DNA of 64,000 nt from positions 13,529,001-13,593,000 of the forward strand of contig JAMPIT010000884.1 in assembly GCA_026261815.1 (NCBI GenBank). The letters run 5' to 3'. The DNA comes from Monarcha castaneiventris obscurior (Eukaryota; Chordata; Aves; Passeriformes; Monarchidae). Below are positions 39,221 to 50,600 of the stretch, piece after piece (the first letter of the stretch is position 1; each line of letters opens with the position of its first letter). The notes under the pieces were generated by a model. That model was not told the DNA's origin. It was given only the letters and a program-made list of their open reading frames with translations, and made no database searches. Both the position numbers and the translations under genes were made by a program.

Positions 39221-39620
39221 TTGGTTGCCAACCAACTAACCGCGGATTTTAGCAGGCAGAGATGCAGGTGAGCACGCAAACGGCGCATCCTCACCTGGGG
39301 CAGGGTGGGATGAAGCAGCTGAAGCTGCTCAATCCCTCGGAACCGGAGTGCCCCGGGACAAACAGCGGAGCCCGGGGCTGCCCGGGCTCGGGAGCGGCGT
39401 GTCCCGGGTGCCCTCTCGTGGGGCTGCCTGGAACAGGGCACCGAGCCCGCCCGGAATTGGATGACAATAAAAAATCCACTTCAACTGCAAGCAAAACACA
39501 AGGAATTGTTAAGTGTTTGTCCTAAAGATGTGTAAAAATAGGTGTCAAAAAGCGCTTTGCTCATCCCGCCCGCCGGAGCTTACAGTGAGCGATGTTAAGG
39601 GACCAGAGCCTCTTCCACTA
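39221..39620. promoter_or_regulatory. Small CpG island, candidate promoter or boundary
   Basis: I count 19 CpGs between 39241 and 39480 and five more at 39541-39600, in a window that is otherwise strongly CpG-depleted; observed over expected is near 1 by hand estimate. A palindromic TTGGTTGCCAACCAA (39221-39235), like an NFI or RFX site, stands at one edge. Strong splice-donor sequences occur in both directions: CAG|GTGAGC on plus (cut after 39267), and CAG|GTGAGG on minus (plus-strand bases 39290-39298). Minus-strand frame 39441-39199 is open for 80 codons and contains the minus donor, but its Arg/Ala/Pro-rich content is what GC-rich DNA gives in any frame. It could be the promoter and first exon of a non-coding RNA or of a distant gene; no transcript evidence is available here. 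Confidence 0.5.
39410..39421 (-). promoter_or_regulatory. CTCF-like core motif
   Basis: On the minus strand the sequence reads CCACGAGAGGGC, which matches the CTCF core CCASYAGRKGGC at 11 of 12 positions. It lies inside the CpG island. CTCF marks insulators and chromatin-loop anchors. Strand matters, and here the motif points left. Confidence 0.45.
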
Positions 39621-40365
39621 AAATTAAATGCAAAACTTGGTTTGATAGAAGTCTCGGCAGGTTGAAGCCTCATATGTCTTCCCAATACTACGATGCAAAC
39701 TGTGTGTGCAATGTATTAGAAACTAACTCAGCTTGGAAAAAGCCAGGATCTTATACATACACTCAGCAAGCCCACTCATGTGCCACCAGGAACAATTCCG
39801 TTTACTTCCCCCAGCAGCAGGGATAAGGACAAGTGTGCTGCTAGGATTCACTGACCCTCAGCAAAAAAACTTAACCCTGGACAGGCTAAATCCTGGAGAC
39901 CATGCCTGCAAATTTCTCTTGGAATCGAAAAATATGTTCCAGCCATTCAGCACTGAGGATCTGGAGGGGAAACTGAGTTTTCCAAAACAAGAAATGAGGA
40001 CATGGCAACTATTAGTCATGACTGCCAATCACAGAGCTTGAAGCTCAGTGTTTCGATCGAGAGGATCAGAATGCTTCCATCTCAACCATTCTATTGTTTC
40101 ACAAAAACTCAGTGTCTTAACTCACATGTGATCTGAGGCCATCGTGTTTTTGTCCATAGGAACACTCGTTAAGTCACAGAATTGCTTGACTCACCAAAGC
40201 AAATCAGATGAATTAGAGCAGAAAAGCCCTCCTGAACAAGCTGGAGGCTCAGCAAGAATATATGGTTTGCAAATACTGTGCTGGCTTTCTGCTATTCCTT
40301 TAGAGAGCAGGATGCTTTCACTTGATTTAATTACTTCCTCACAAAATCACTTGCACTGAACCCAG

Positions 40366-40379
40366 CAAGAAGGGGGCGC
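40366..40379 (+). promoter_or_regulatory. CTCF-like motif, weaker
   Basis: CAAGAAGGGGGCGC matches the extended CTCF core CCASYAGRKGGCRS at 12 of 14 positions on the plus strand. It lies about 950 bases from the minus-strand motif in the CpG island, so the two point away from each other. That divergent arrangement is often seen at domain boundaries. Confidence 0.3.
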
Positions 40380-40661
40380 AGGGTTTGTATGGCCAGCAAA
40401 TCTCAAGTGCCTCACGTCACATGTCATAGTGCTGCAAATGGCGCCCTGAAAAAAACCATTACTCCCATTTTCAGGGCATCAGGAAAGCAGTTTGACCCTG
40501 GCTTGCTCACAGAAGGTAGATCTGGATTATATGAATACCCATATCCATGTAATTGTGTGAACAGATTGGGAACGGTGGTTCCATCTCTTGGAATCTCTCA
40601 CACCATAACACCTCTCAATTAAAAGCTGCCCAGTACCAAACTGTCACATGCTATTTGGTGT

Positions 40662-40687
40662 ATAGTGTATATATTTCTATACACTAT
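40662..40687. repeat. Perfect 10-bp hairpin
   Basis: ATAGTGTATA (40662-40671) and TATACACTAT (40678-40687) are exact reverse complements around a 6-base loop. A cruciform or small RNA stem is possible; no function is implied. Confidence 0.85.
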
Positions 40688-41319
40688 CTGCTGTGAAGCC
40701 ATGAGAAAGGGGAAAAAAATAGAAATACCCTTCAGCAGCAGCGTTCTAGGGGTGGTGAGGATGCTGAAGAATCACTGCAGGGCTGATTTTCCACCAGGTT
40801 ATCTCAGATACTCTCCCAGCTATCAACTCACTCTTTGCACATTTTTACTGATGTACAAGCAACAGTGCATGCCTGTATTATACATAACACTTCAACCCTT
40901 CCAACCATATCTTGCTCATTAATCAAACACACAAAAGCCACAGGATGGCTCCCAGCACCACAGCAGCAGCAATGTCTGCCCTGGAACCTGTAGACTGCTC
41001 CCTCTTTACCCCCTAGTCATCATGTTTTCACCTTTCTCTTTGTAATCACAGTGAAATATGTATGTTCAATCCTTTCACCCTTCCTGTCAAAACCTTCACA
41101 TGATTTTTCCGGCATCACAGTTGTGGGAATGAGTCTGTCCACAACTCTGCCTTAAATTCACCTAGTGCTTATAAAAAATTGCATTCTTGTGAGATATAAG
41201 TAACTTCTTGACCCAGTGAAATGATGTTTGACAAGAGAGAATTATGTAATTAGGATTAGGTCTGTATGTGGCTTGGTCCAAGAGAGGCCTCAGGAGAATT
41301 AACTTTGAGTCTCTGTTTG

Positions 41320-41372
41320 ATACATCCATTGAGGGGAATGACTTCAATGGACAGGGTCTGTCCAGGGCTTCT
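41320..41372. repeat. Possible old amniote LINE tail fragment
   Basis: CATTGAGGGGAATGACTTC (from about 41327), followed by AATGGACAGGGTCTG, resembles the recurring 'cattgaagtcaatggg...gacttcaatgggagcaggatc' tail of old CR1-type LINEs as I remember it. It is too short and diverged for a firm call. Confidence 0.3.
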
Positions 41373-43365
41373 GGCGGACTTAGGAAAGGGGATGGAAGGG
41401 GTTAGGACTTGCAGTCGGGGTTCCCTCTGTCACCACTGCAATCTGCCTCTGGCTAGCCAAACATTAGGATAAGGTTTTTAAGGAGCAGGCTGACTTCAGG
41501 GAGCTCAAGTTGGCTGTCAGAAAGCATGAGACAGCATTGCACAGTACACTCCTGATATTTGATGTTGCTCGTTCAACAGCAAGTGACATCTGTTCCTGAC
41601 ATTATGGTGCTAATTCACAGATTCAGCATGTTCTCTAATTGTAACATTCATTTTAGTAAGTTAGAGCCCCTGTGCGTGCACACTATTGGGTACAAAGGAG
41701 AGGCTTTTCTAATCCCACCACAAATGAGTGATATTGTAGATATTATGTGAGGTTATTAGCACCTGCATAAGCATGGGCTTTATATATTCAGATAACATTA
41801 AATCCTTGATATGCCCAGTTACCAATCTGATCTCCTTATGTGCCTGTTTTACAGGCACTTTGGTTAGTGCATCCCTTCTGTTTCCTCCATGCTTCAATTG
41901 CATGATACTGGGACAGATGTTTAAGAAATTGGGAGGATATTTATTATGGGATTTTTTTAGATAAAGTCTCAAATCGAGGGGGAATACGACATTAAGCAGC
42001 TTATTTGCTTTTGTGAACATTGAATGACTTGTGGTCATAGAGATGGCAGCCCCTGCAAAAATCAGAGTTCCACCGTTGTTATTCCTTATTTACCCAGTTC
42101 TCAATATACCAGTGAGAGTCTTGAAATGTTATTTTTTTTTCCTTAGAATCGCAGTTCCTGAAAACAAGTAATTACTTTATGATCTTGTATTTGCTTAATG
42201 CAAGGTTAGGTTTCAAGCCTTTGTACTTGTAGAGAGGAGCTTGAAAAGTGGGACTTGAGGGAGTTTCAAAGGCTGTATAAAAATACCCTCAAAATTCAAA
42301 TTAAAAGAAGCAAAAGAGTTTATTATTATTGTGGTTTTGGTTTGTAAAGCCTTAAAACCAAGTGCAAAAGCACCTCCACAAAAAAAAAAAATTAAGTGCT
42401 AAAACTACAGATGATAACAGGAGGCTCATGAATAAGATTTTAATTCTGCATAGCATCAAATTATTAGTTGTTATCAATTACAGACTGGATAGGAATGCTT
42501 TCCAAAGGAAAGTGTGTTTCTCACAACTACATTTTGCACACAAAGCACCCAAACCCCTTCCAGGCTGTAACTGCAAACTTGGTGCTCTTGCACTTTCCCC
42601 ACAGAGTTGTGCTCTTATCCACAACCTCTTCTATGGGCTATTTTCTGTCTCTGAGGGCATCAGAGCTGCTACAGCTCCCAGATTGCTATCCTGCCATCTC
42701 CAAGAGATACTGATGGATGAAGCAGACTAATTAATGGGGCCTGGAGCAACAAATAAAAGCGGTCATAAAAACAAGTCTTAAGTAGTGCCCTGAAACAATG
42801 CAACAACTTCGAGCTATTTAACCAGCTGACCTAAAATAAACCATGGATTTCAGGATGACTTGACAAAAGAAAAAGTTTTTTTGTTTTTTTTTTCCCTTGG
42901 CAAAAGTGATGCATTTCCACAGAAAATATCAATTTTGCTGTAACCACAAATGTCTGTCAAATCATTGCAACGGAAAAGTTTCCAACCAGCGCTAATCATT
43001 AGTCACTTGAAAATGTACACTAAAACAAAGGACGTTTTGGTGTACATCTGCAGCCAATCAACAGATTAATTTGAAACAAAAGAAGGCCATATACAGTTGG
43101 AAAAACAAAAAAACCAGCCAAAGTGTGGAGCTGCCAAGAATGCAGCCTCAAGAGAGCATCTGAATGACACCAAGATATGTTGTTCCACACGGATCTCGGG
43201 AGAACCTCATTTGATTGTAATGAAGTTCTGCACAGTATCATACTTTTACACTCTATCACAGTTTTGCAACGTTTCGGGCTACCTGAACCTGTGATCATCC
43301 AACTCCGTCTGTCCTATTCCTCAGTGGTTTGGATAAAGCAAGATTCACTCCATATATGAATCCTG
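41373..43365. other. Non-coding stretch, no gene seen
   Basis: Frames of 109 codons (42038-41709, minus) and 122 codons (42362-42730, plus) are the largest. Neither resembles a known protein, and the second contains a lysine run from a short poly-A tract. A small perfect hairpin (GTGCCTGT/ACAGGCAC, 41840-41858) is present. Confidence 0.45.
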
Positions 43366-43440
43366 AAAAAAAAACAAAAAAAAAAAAAAAAAAGGAAAGG
43401 GGAAAAAAAGGAAAGGCAAAAAAAAAGGAAAGGAAAAAAA
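43366..43440 (+). repeat. A-rich tract with GGAAA-type interruptions
   Basis: About 75 bases of A, broken by one C and by several GGAAAGG units. It could be a degenerating simple repeat or an old poly-A tail of a retrocopy. The 300 bases before it (43080-43365) match no mRNA I recognise, so I call it a simple repeat. Confidence 0.85.
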
Positions 43441-46400
43441 GCACCACTTAACTAGAGCAATTTTTATGGTTCCAAAGGATAGATCAGGTGCACACTGTAA
43501 ATGGCATCATCTTATTGTTCTTTTAATGATAGCCTTTTACTTGAAAAGCTACATTTGGCATCCTAAAATGCTAGTTATGAAAATGTAAATGTCTTCAGAA
43601 AAAAGCATCCATTGTCTGGAAGAAACCAAACAATGTAAAATATCCCTCCTGGAAGTTAAAAATTTCTTCCTCACTCTTGTTGTTCTACTAAAACAGAGAT
43701 GTGCTTAACTAATAACCAAAACAACTGGCAGCATCTTTGCTTTCTCAAATTTACCAGAGATATGAAAACCAATGGGAAAACTTCAACCAGCCCAGTTAGG
43801 AAGATGGAAGATGAGAATATGAGAAATATTCGTCTAAAAGCTGCAGCTGTACCTCAGGTTGAATTTTTTTTCAAAATCCAGCACACTGCACATAGGGAAG
43901 TCTGTAACAATTTGAACTGTGATCATGCAGTGCACATCCATGTACAAGGGCCTGGCACTATTTTATTTATGCACTGAGAAAACTATTAGATATGTGGATA
44001 CTGTCAGAAAAGGAGACAGAACCTCAGAATAGATGTTATTTTCCAGAAGACAACCATCATTCTAGCCGGCAAAAACAAAGCCTCAAAGGTCATGCAGTTT
44101 CCAAAACAGGTTTCATGGTCTGCAAGATGATACCAAAAAATGTGGCTCTTATTGAGATGGGAATTATCCATACCAGCCCAGGCTTTCCATGGGATGTTTG
44201 GTAGTGCAACACAATTGCATTTCCTGGAATGAGGACAATGCCTCACAGGAGCATCACAAATTTCAGTTTCCTGACCTGGTTGTTGACATGTTAATTTTGA
44301 GAGCTAATTCAAGCTTGTCCTTCAGTGTGACAGCTTTAGAGTAGTCAGCTAAGAGGATCAGTTTGTCAGGATCTCATAGTTTAGGCCACTCTCCAGTGCT
44401 GGTGAGGTGGCTGAAAAATACCTCACTGTGGCATGAAACATGCCAGGCCTGGTTTTTAACTCCTCTTCCAAGAGCTGCCTGCTTGTGTCTTCTATTCCTT
44501 TCTCCCCGTCCCAAAATGCTGTGATTCCCCACCTCCCAAGTGGCATTCATCCATGGGACCTGGCAGGACTGATCCCATACTGAACGTCTGCTTTGCTCTG
44601 TTGAGACCAGCAGTTGCACAGGAGTAGCAAGAGGGAGCACAGGGAAGAGATCTGGTGATGTCCTGCCCACAAGCAATATCTGAATCACAAATCAACTTTG
44701 GGATCAAATCAGCCAGGCTTTGCCACTTGTCCAGGTCTGTAGCAGTTTGGAAAGGAAGAGAAGGGTTCGGAAATAGAACACATTTACAACACCTTCCAAG
44801 TGAGTGGCTCCAAAATAGCATTCTCCTTTATAACCTGATTGAAATAATCATCACACAGTCAAGCTCAGTTTGTTGGTTGCACTCAAAGCAAAACATGCTT
44901 CCAGCTGTGAGAGATAATTACTGTTTATTGACTGGCTTTTGAGGACTTTTATGCTATATTTAGTTTTAGGGCTGTTTGGGGTTTTTATTTGCATCAGAGG
45001 CATTGATGAAAAAGGCTGTTGCTTAGAGCAGTCAGCTGCCTTCTCATGATTAACCTCTTATTTCACTTCAGAATATGTTTCACCTGCAAATGTGCTGGGA
45101 AATCAAGATTAATCCTGGGCAAATTCCCACAAGTGCTCTGTTGAACCAGTAACTGCATTCATCAGCATTACCCACTGATAGCCCTTTGTTCTTGTGTAGT
45201 GGTGGGGGTTTCATTTGAGTATCTTCACAAACACCAGAAAGGACAGTTAATTATAACCATCTTGCTACAGAGGGGTGATTTTAGAAGTGGCTGTACCAGC
45301 TGGAACCAGTATTCTATCCAGTTAAATGTTCCTACTGCCTTCAGTGACCAGCACAGTTGCTCCAGAGGCAGAATCAGAGACCAAAAAATAAGCATAGAAG
45401 AGTTTTAACCCCTTCCTCTCCAGTAGTTACAGTAGCGCTACATTCTTAAGCCAGGAATTTCTAAATCTCTTCCAGGACATTTTCCTTTAATGTAATTTCT
45501 GTTAGCCTTTATTCCATTTGGAGGTGGCTTCAAATGGGATTCAAGGTCTGTGAAGGAACTGAAGGAAACTCTGACTGTCCATGCTCTGCTTTCATTGTTG
45601 TCTTCCCCTCTGGTGTGGTGTGAGGACAGTGCAACTGGAACTATGCAAAAAATTCAGTGGCAAACAGGAAAGGTCAGCCTATAGCTCTAGCATCGCAACT
45701 TTGGCAGCTGCAGGCACACAAAAGGGAAAGGCACAAAAAAGTAACAGTGGATCAAAATAATTAAAAGGTTTTGCTAAAATATTCTTTTTAAATCAAGATG
45801 TTTTTCTTTGGAACTGGGCCTGAAGTTTAAGTCACCTAAAACTGAAGCATTTAATTTTGAAGCAAACAATGTCGCAACTGAAGTGCTGAAAACAATTTTT
45901 TCTTGTCCTTATTTTGTTTTGTTTCACTGAATGGCTCCAAAGATGTCTTCAGATAAATCCAAAACAGTTCTCATCTCCCTCAGCCTGTTTAATATATTCA
46001 TTAGGGTCCCAAATGGTCTCATCACAACATGCCAATCGCAAAACTCATCCCCTGTCTTTACAGGGAATTTGTGGAGCACACATGACTAATTTCAGGATTA
46101 AAATAACCAGAAAGCTGCAGCAAGATCAAGCAGTAATAATGTTAACTGTTTGTAAAAGGTACAGGACCACTGGGTACCAAAGAGGGTTGAAAAGCTAAGA
46201 TTGCCCATAATTTTGAGGATTTTTGGAATCTACAGGAAGATTCAGAATTTATTGTGTCCTCCTTGTGAATCTGGGGTGCAGATTCAGAAAGTTGTAGAAA
46301 CATATCTTTAGAGTAATGTTACTATCAGCAGGGTAACCTCACAGCAGTCAATCAAGTATTCCACATTCCCATCCCTGTATACAGCCAGGAAAACACAGAG

Positions 46401-46757
46401 GAATAATAAAGAGTCAATTTAGGACTACTACAAGAAGTTTGGAGTCATTACATACAGGAGTTTTTGACTGCACTGAATGCAAAGATGGGAGCAGTAAAGG
46501 GAAGAAAGAGTTACAAGACTATTCTCACTTTTAAAAGTGGCAAGTAAGTCCATTTTGCAGAAGATATAAGCATCAGACAAGGTGGGACCTGAACTCCCCT
46601 TACCACTAAGATTGAGGTCCAGACTTTCATCTGGGTTACTGCAAACAAAGAGGTTTATTATCAAACTAAAATCTCAATTGTAATTTCCCATCTGAGGGTC
46701 CAGGCAGCACGCCCATCTACGAACCAGGTACTGCTTTGAAAAGGATTAAAGTTGGCT
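43441..46757. other. Non-coding stretch, no gene seen
   Basis: Somewhat GC-richer sequence at 44360-44830 gives overlapping minus-strand frames of 104 and 109 codons with no recognisable family. Elsewhere the sequence is AT-rich and featureless to my reading. Confidence 0.45.
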
Positions 46758-46826
46758 GAATTCTGTCTCCTCTTGAATTTAATGGAAGCCTTTTTTTTAA
46801 CTTCAGTGGGAGAAGGTTTAGACCAA
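46758..46826. repeat. Possible old amniote LINE tail fragment
   Basis: CTGAATTCTGTCTCCTC (from 46756), then TTGAATTTAATGGAAG, a T-run, and ACTTCAGTGGGAGAAGG follow in order the pattern 'gaatcctgctctcattgaagtcaatgg...gacttcagtgggagcagg' that I associate with the 3' ends of old CR1-type LINEs. This and the 57.4-kb copy are the two best of the four matches. Confidence 0.4.
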
Positions 46827-47604
46827 TGATGAAAATCATATCCTAAGGCAGAATGAGATCAAAAGATTCTTAACACTGTGAAAATTAACGTATTATTAAA
46901 ATTACTGGAGAGTTCAAAATCACATTTGGGTTGATTTGCAGGGTACGGGTAGTTGTAGGGTAATGCAGCCTAATATTTGCAATTAAGGAGAATAAGCAGA
47001 CAATCATTTTAAGGCAGAACATGCCTTGCAAATATCCACCTTGTCTGAATTCAGCCATGCTTGCACAGGACACTGCCACCAAAGAGAATAGGATGAAACT
47101 TGAAGTCACTGGGAAGTTATGACTGTTCTAGTGGAGCAATATGTGTCCCCCTCCAACAGCATTTGCAACAGCAGAAAGAGTCAAAAGCCTTAAGACATAT
47201 TCTTAAAGATACTCCCTAAAATTGACTCCAATTAGTTCTAGCCCTCCTTAGCAAAACTTAAAAGAGCAAAAGAAATAGTTGGGGGGGTGGGAATTCTCCC
47301 CTCTGGTGTCACAGCATTGTTCAGTGCTGGTTTTCTAACCACAAGTGGTGGCATCAAAAGAAATAAGGTCTGAATAGCTGCGGCCCAATGGAATATATCA
47401 GGGGGAGTACTGCCACCCTTCTTCACCCAGACCATATCCTGTTACTGATGAAGGGGCAAGATGCACTGCAGGACTGAGAATAAAATGCTGTAGTATAACA
47501 AATTCATCCCAGCAGTTCTTCCTTTTTTATCACAGCATCTGCTTTGCTCCCCACCTCTAAAATCTACAGGGCAGATATGCCCCAAAGGAAGCTTTCTAAA
47601 CATT
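46827..47604. other. Non-coding stretch, no gene seen
   Basis: AT-rich sequence with a run of seven G at about 47281-47287. No repeat or gene was recognised. Confidence 0.5.
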
Positions 47605-47690
47605 TTTAGAGTGATGGATTTGGTAGTGCTGGGTGGACTCGATGATCTTAGGGGTCTTTTCCAACCTAAACAATTCTAGTTTCCTGTGAT
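47605..47690 (+). mobile_element. CR1 LINE, extreme 3' tail only
   Basis: The stretch 'GTGATGGATTTGGTAGTGCT' (from 47611), then 'GGTGGACTCGATGATCTTAG' and 'GTCTTTTCCAACCTAAACAA', is the characteristic last 80 bases of a CR1 copy in plus orientation, with a worn 'TTCTAG..CTGTGATT' tail. No ORF2 coding part is present, so the copy was truncated to its untranslated tail at insertion. Confidence 0.85.
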
Positions 47691-50600
47691 TATTAACATC
47701 ACACCATACAACTGCTTCAAACTACAAAAAAAAATCTATTTTAAATACTCCATGACACATTCTGGTTTACATTTGATAAAACTTGTAGAGAAGAATTCAT
47801 GATATTAATCCAGTTTTCAGTAGGAAGGTGTGCATATCATCACCAGTAACCTCTTCTCAAATCACCATAAAATGAAAAGGTCTGGAGAACGATCTGTTTT
47901 CATGATTAGAGGTCAAAGCTGAAACTACAAGTGAGAGCGCCTGTGTGTCTCTGCAGGAGGAACAAGAGAATGGAGAGTTGACTTTACTGCTTGTTCGTGC
48001 TGTATCTTGCCTTTAAATAAATTACTTGTTCTGATTCACAGTGAAGTCAACTAAACAACTCCCATTGTCTTAAATAATTAATCTAGTCCAGGAAATAATT
48101 TCAGAACTTTTCAGCACCACTAAATGAATTCAAGAACATGAAGAAAGAAGATAGATTACCCAAGAAAAATATTAAAACTAAATTCCATCTTCTGGTTTCA
48201 ATATGAATGCATAAGATGCTAGCCTGTGAGTTTGAAACCCTAGCTGCAGTTCCCTGGGCTCTATAACTTAACAGAACACTTTGAAAGGAAGAATAGAAAT
48301 TGTCAATACATCAGCTATAAGTTGGGACAGTTTTTTTCAAGAAAAGTACATCTACAGCACATGGATTATAATCCCATGGGGAAGAGACTGCATCACATCA
48401 CCATCAAAGGCTCTTAACCACGAGACTGTTGTGTAAACTGGAGTAGTGTCACCATCCACTCCTTCTCCACACGTTTTTCTCATGAATGCTGAGGCTGTCA
48501 CTGCACTCCACATGGAGCTGATTCCAACAGATAAACCCTGACTGAATCCTGGTGGGAGCCAGGCCACAGAGGGGACGCACAACGGCAGATTGCTCTGCCA
48601 TAACATAGCAGAAGTCACTCAGGACATGCATTATTCCACGTGAACAAAAAAATCTTCACTTGCAAATGTGTCTGTAGGACTAGAAGTGCAGGTAAGAGGT
48701 TAGTCTTGGCTTTGGGCATCTAAATCTCCCCTCTGCCTTTTGAATTTATCAGGCCAGATCTCAGTTTTCCCCAAGAGGAATGGAGACACTACGATTTCCC
48801 AACCTAGCAAGTGACACAAAGACAAACGTACCAAAACCACTCCAAAATCCTGAAGTCCTGACATGCAAACAGGTGTTAAATTTATATTAGAGACAGAAAT
48901 AAAACTTAAAGGTGCACATCCCTGTTTCTGTGTGAACCTCCATGAACTTCCCTCTTGGATTATGCCTTTCTAGCTGTGTTTACAGGAAACTGAAAAATGA
49001 CTTTATGGAAGAATACTACGGAAGAATACTATTTCTTAAGGGCTTCAGCTTGCAGATATTATAATGGATAGCTTAAGAGATATTTTAATGCCTCTCAGAC
49101 TAATGCTGTATTTCCTAGTAAATATATAAATATATCATTGTTAAATAAACAGTCCTCTAACTTCTTGTAATTACACACAGCTGCAAAAACCTGTTTGCTC
49201 AAATGTCAGGAAGCAACACAGGACTTTTTGCCTTTTCAGATTTTCCCATAACCCCAGGCAATTTATCCTGATGCTTAAGATGGCATATATATTTTTCCTC
49301 TTTTTTTATTAATTAGAAATCAATTTCTATTTTTAAGCTTTTGTGGTGCATTCACTAAAAATATAGTTATGTTTTGGCCTTTCCTTGGAGATCTTTGACT
49401 AGGCAAAGCTTTCAAAGATTGTACTTAAAGCAAAAACGATTGGAGGTCAAGGTTGACAATCACAGGTGTCAGCTTACTGTGATATCCACAAGTTCATTAT
49501 CTGCAAAAAACTCTGCTATACTTTGCCAACTTAAGTCATTGTGCTGTCTAAAGTGTCCGAAATGTATTGAGTTTCAACAAAAACAAAACAAAAAAAAATA
49601 GGGTCATAAACCCACAGAAGCCATTTAGAATGAAAGATGGCCCTAAATTTAAGCCTTGATCCAGACTCTTGACTGCAGCTGAAGTTCAGATCCAAATCTA
49701 TTCAGTCAGAAACTAGTGATGAGAGCCATACAAATATTTTAATACATCCAAAATATTTCTATACATATAACTTCTTGTCTGGCTTCTTTCCTTGGAATGA
49801 ATGAAATCAGAATCCCAAGTTCAAGCTCTCTGTAAAATCTGGGAAATGTTTTATCCATCTCCAGACTCTGACAGTGTTACCCCCGATTTGAATTCTATGC
49901 CAAATAAGAAGTAAAACTTCTGTTTTCCAAGCAGTCCAAAATTTAAATACTCCAATGTCATTGAAAGGAAAAGAAAATAAAGGAATACCAAAGATCATAA
50001 CCAAAACCCCTACTTACTTAAACTCATTCCAATGTGTTAGAAGAGTTGCTTCTTATCTACTCATTGCGTAAGACTAATAGGAAGTTTTATTTCTTACTAC
50101 TGTGCAGAATAGATTCTATTGTTAAAAAGGGGTTCATTTCATTAAATTCTGATAGCTCGTTTGTAAGCATAAAATTTAAGAATAACGAAATCTAAAGACA
50201 AGGATAAGCTCTCATCTGTTTTAGATAAAATGGTCCCTGGGCCAAAAAGAGAAAGCTATAAATATTTTTAAGCATTAGTTGAGCTGTAGAGTTCTAATCT
50301 CACCTGATCAGAGCAAAGCTGATCAGAAGATGCTTACATTTTAACTACACAATCTTGTCATTGCCTATCTCCAAACCAACATCTCTGCCACAGAAACGCA
50401 GGTCAGATCTGGGAGGCGTCTGAAGGGAAAAGGGAACAGGAAGAAAAGCCTACGGGACTGCTTAAGACTCTAATCCTGGAGCTTCCTCTTTCACTAGCTC
50501 CAAAAGTTCATGCATAATGCTCTCTCCACACAGCCCAAGAGGATATGGCTGACAGATTCCAGGTGCAATGAAAACCTTTGGAAAGCATCTCAAAAAAAGC

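Larger units (their letters stand above)
39621..41319. other. Non-coding stretch with minor motifs
   Basis: Plus-strand frames of 102, 71, 77 and 85 codons (39733-40922) follow one another but in different phases and without recognisable protein content. The CTCF-like site and the hairpin listed separately lie inside. No repeat element was recognised. Confidence 0.45.

Noticed and set aside
45600..47310. Two further CTCF-like cores (minus strand, near 45606 and 47298)
   Set aside because: Each matches only 10 of 12 core positions and lacks the final C, so they are not listed as sites.
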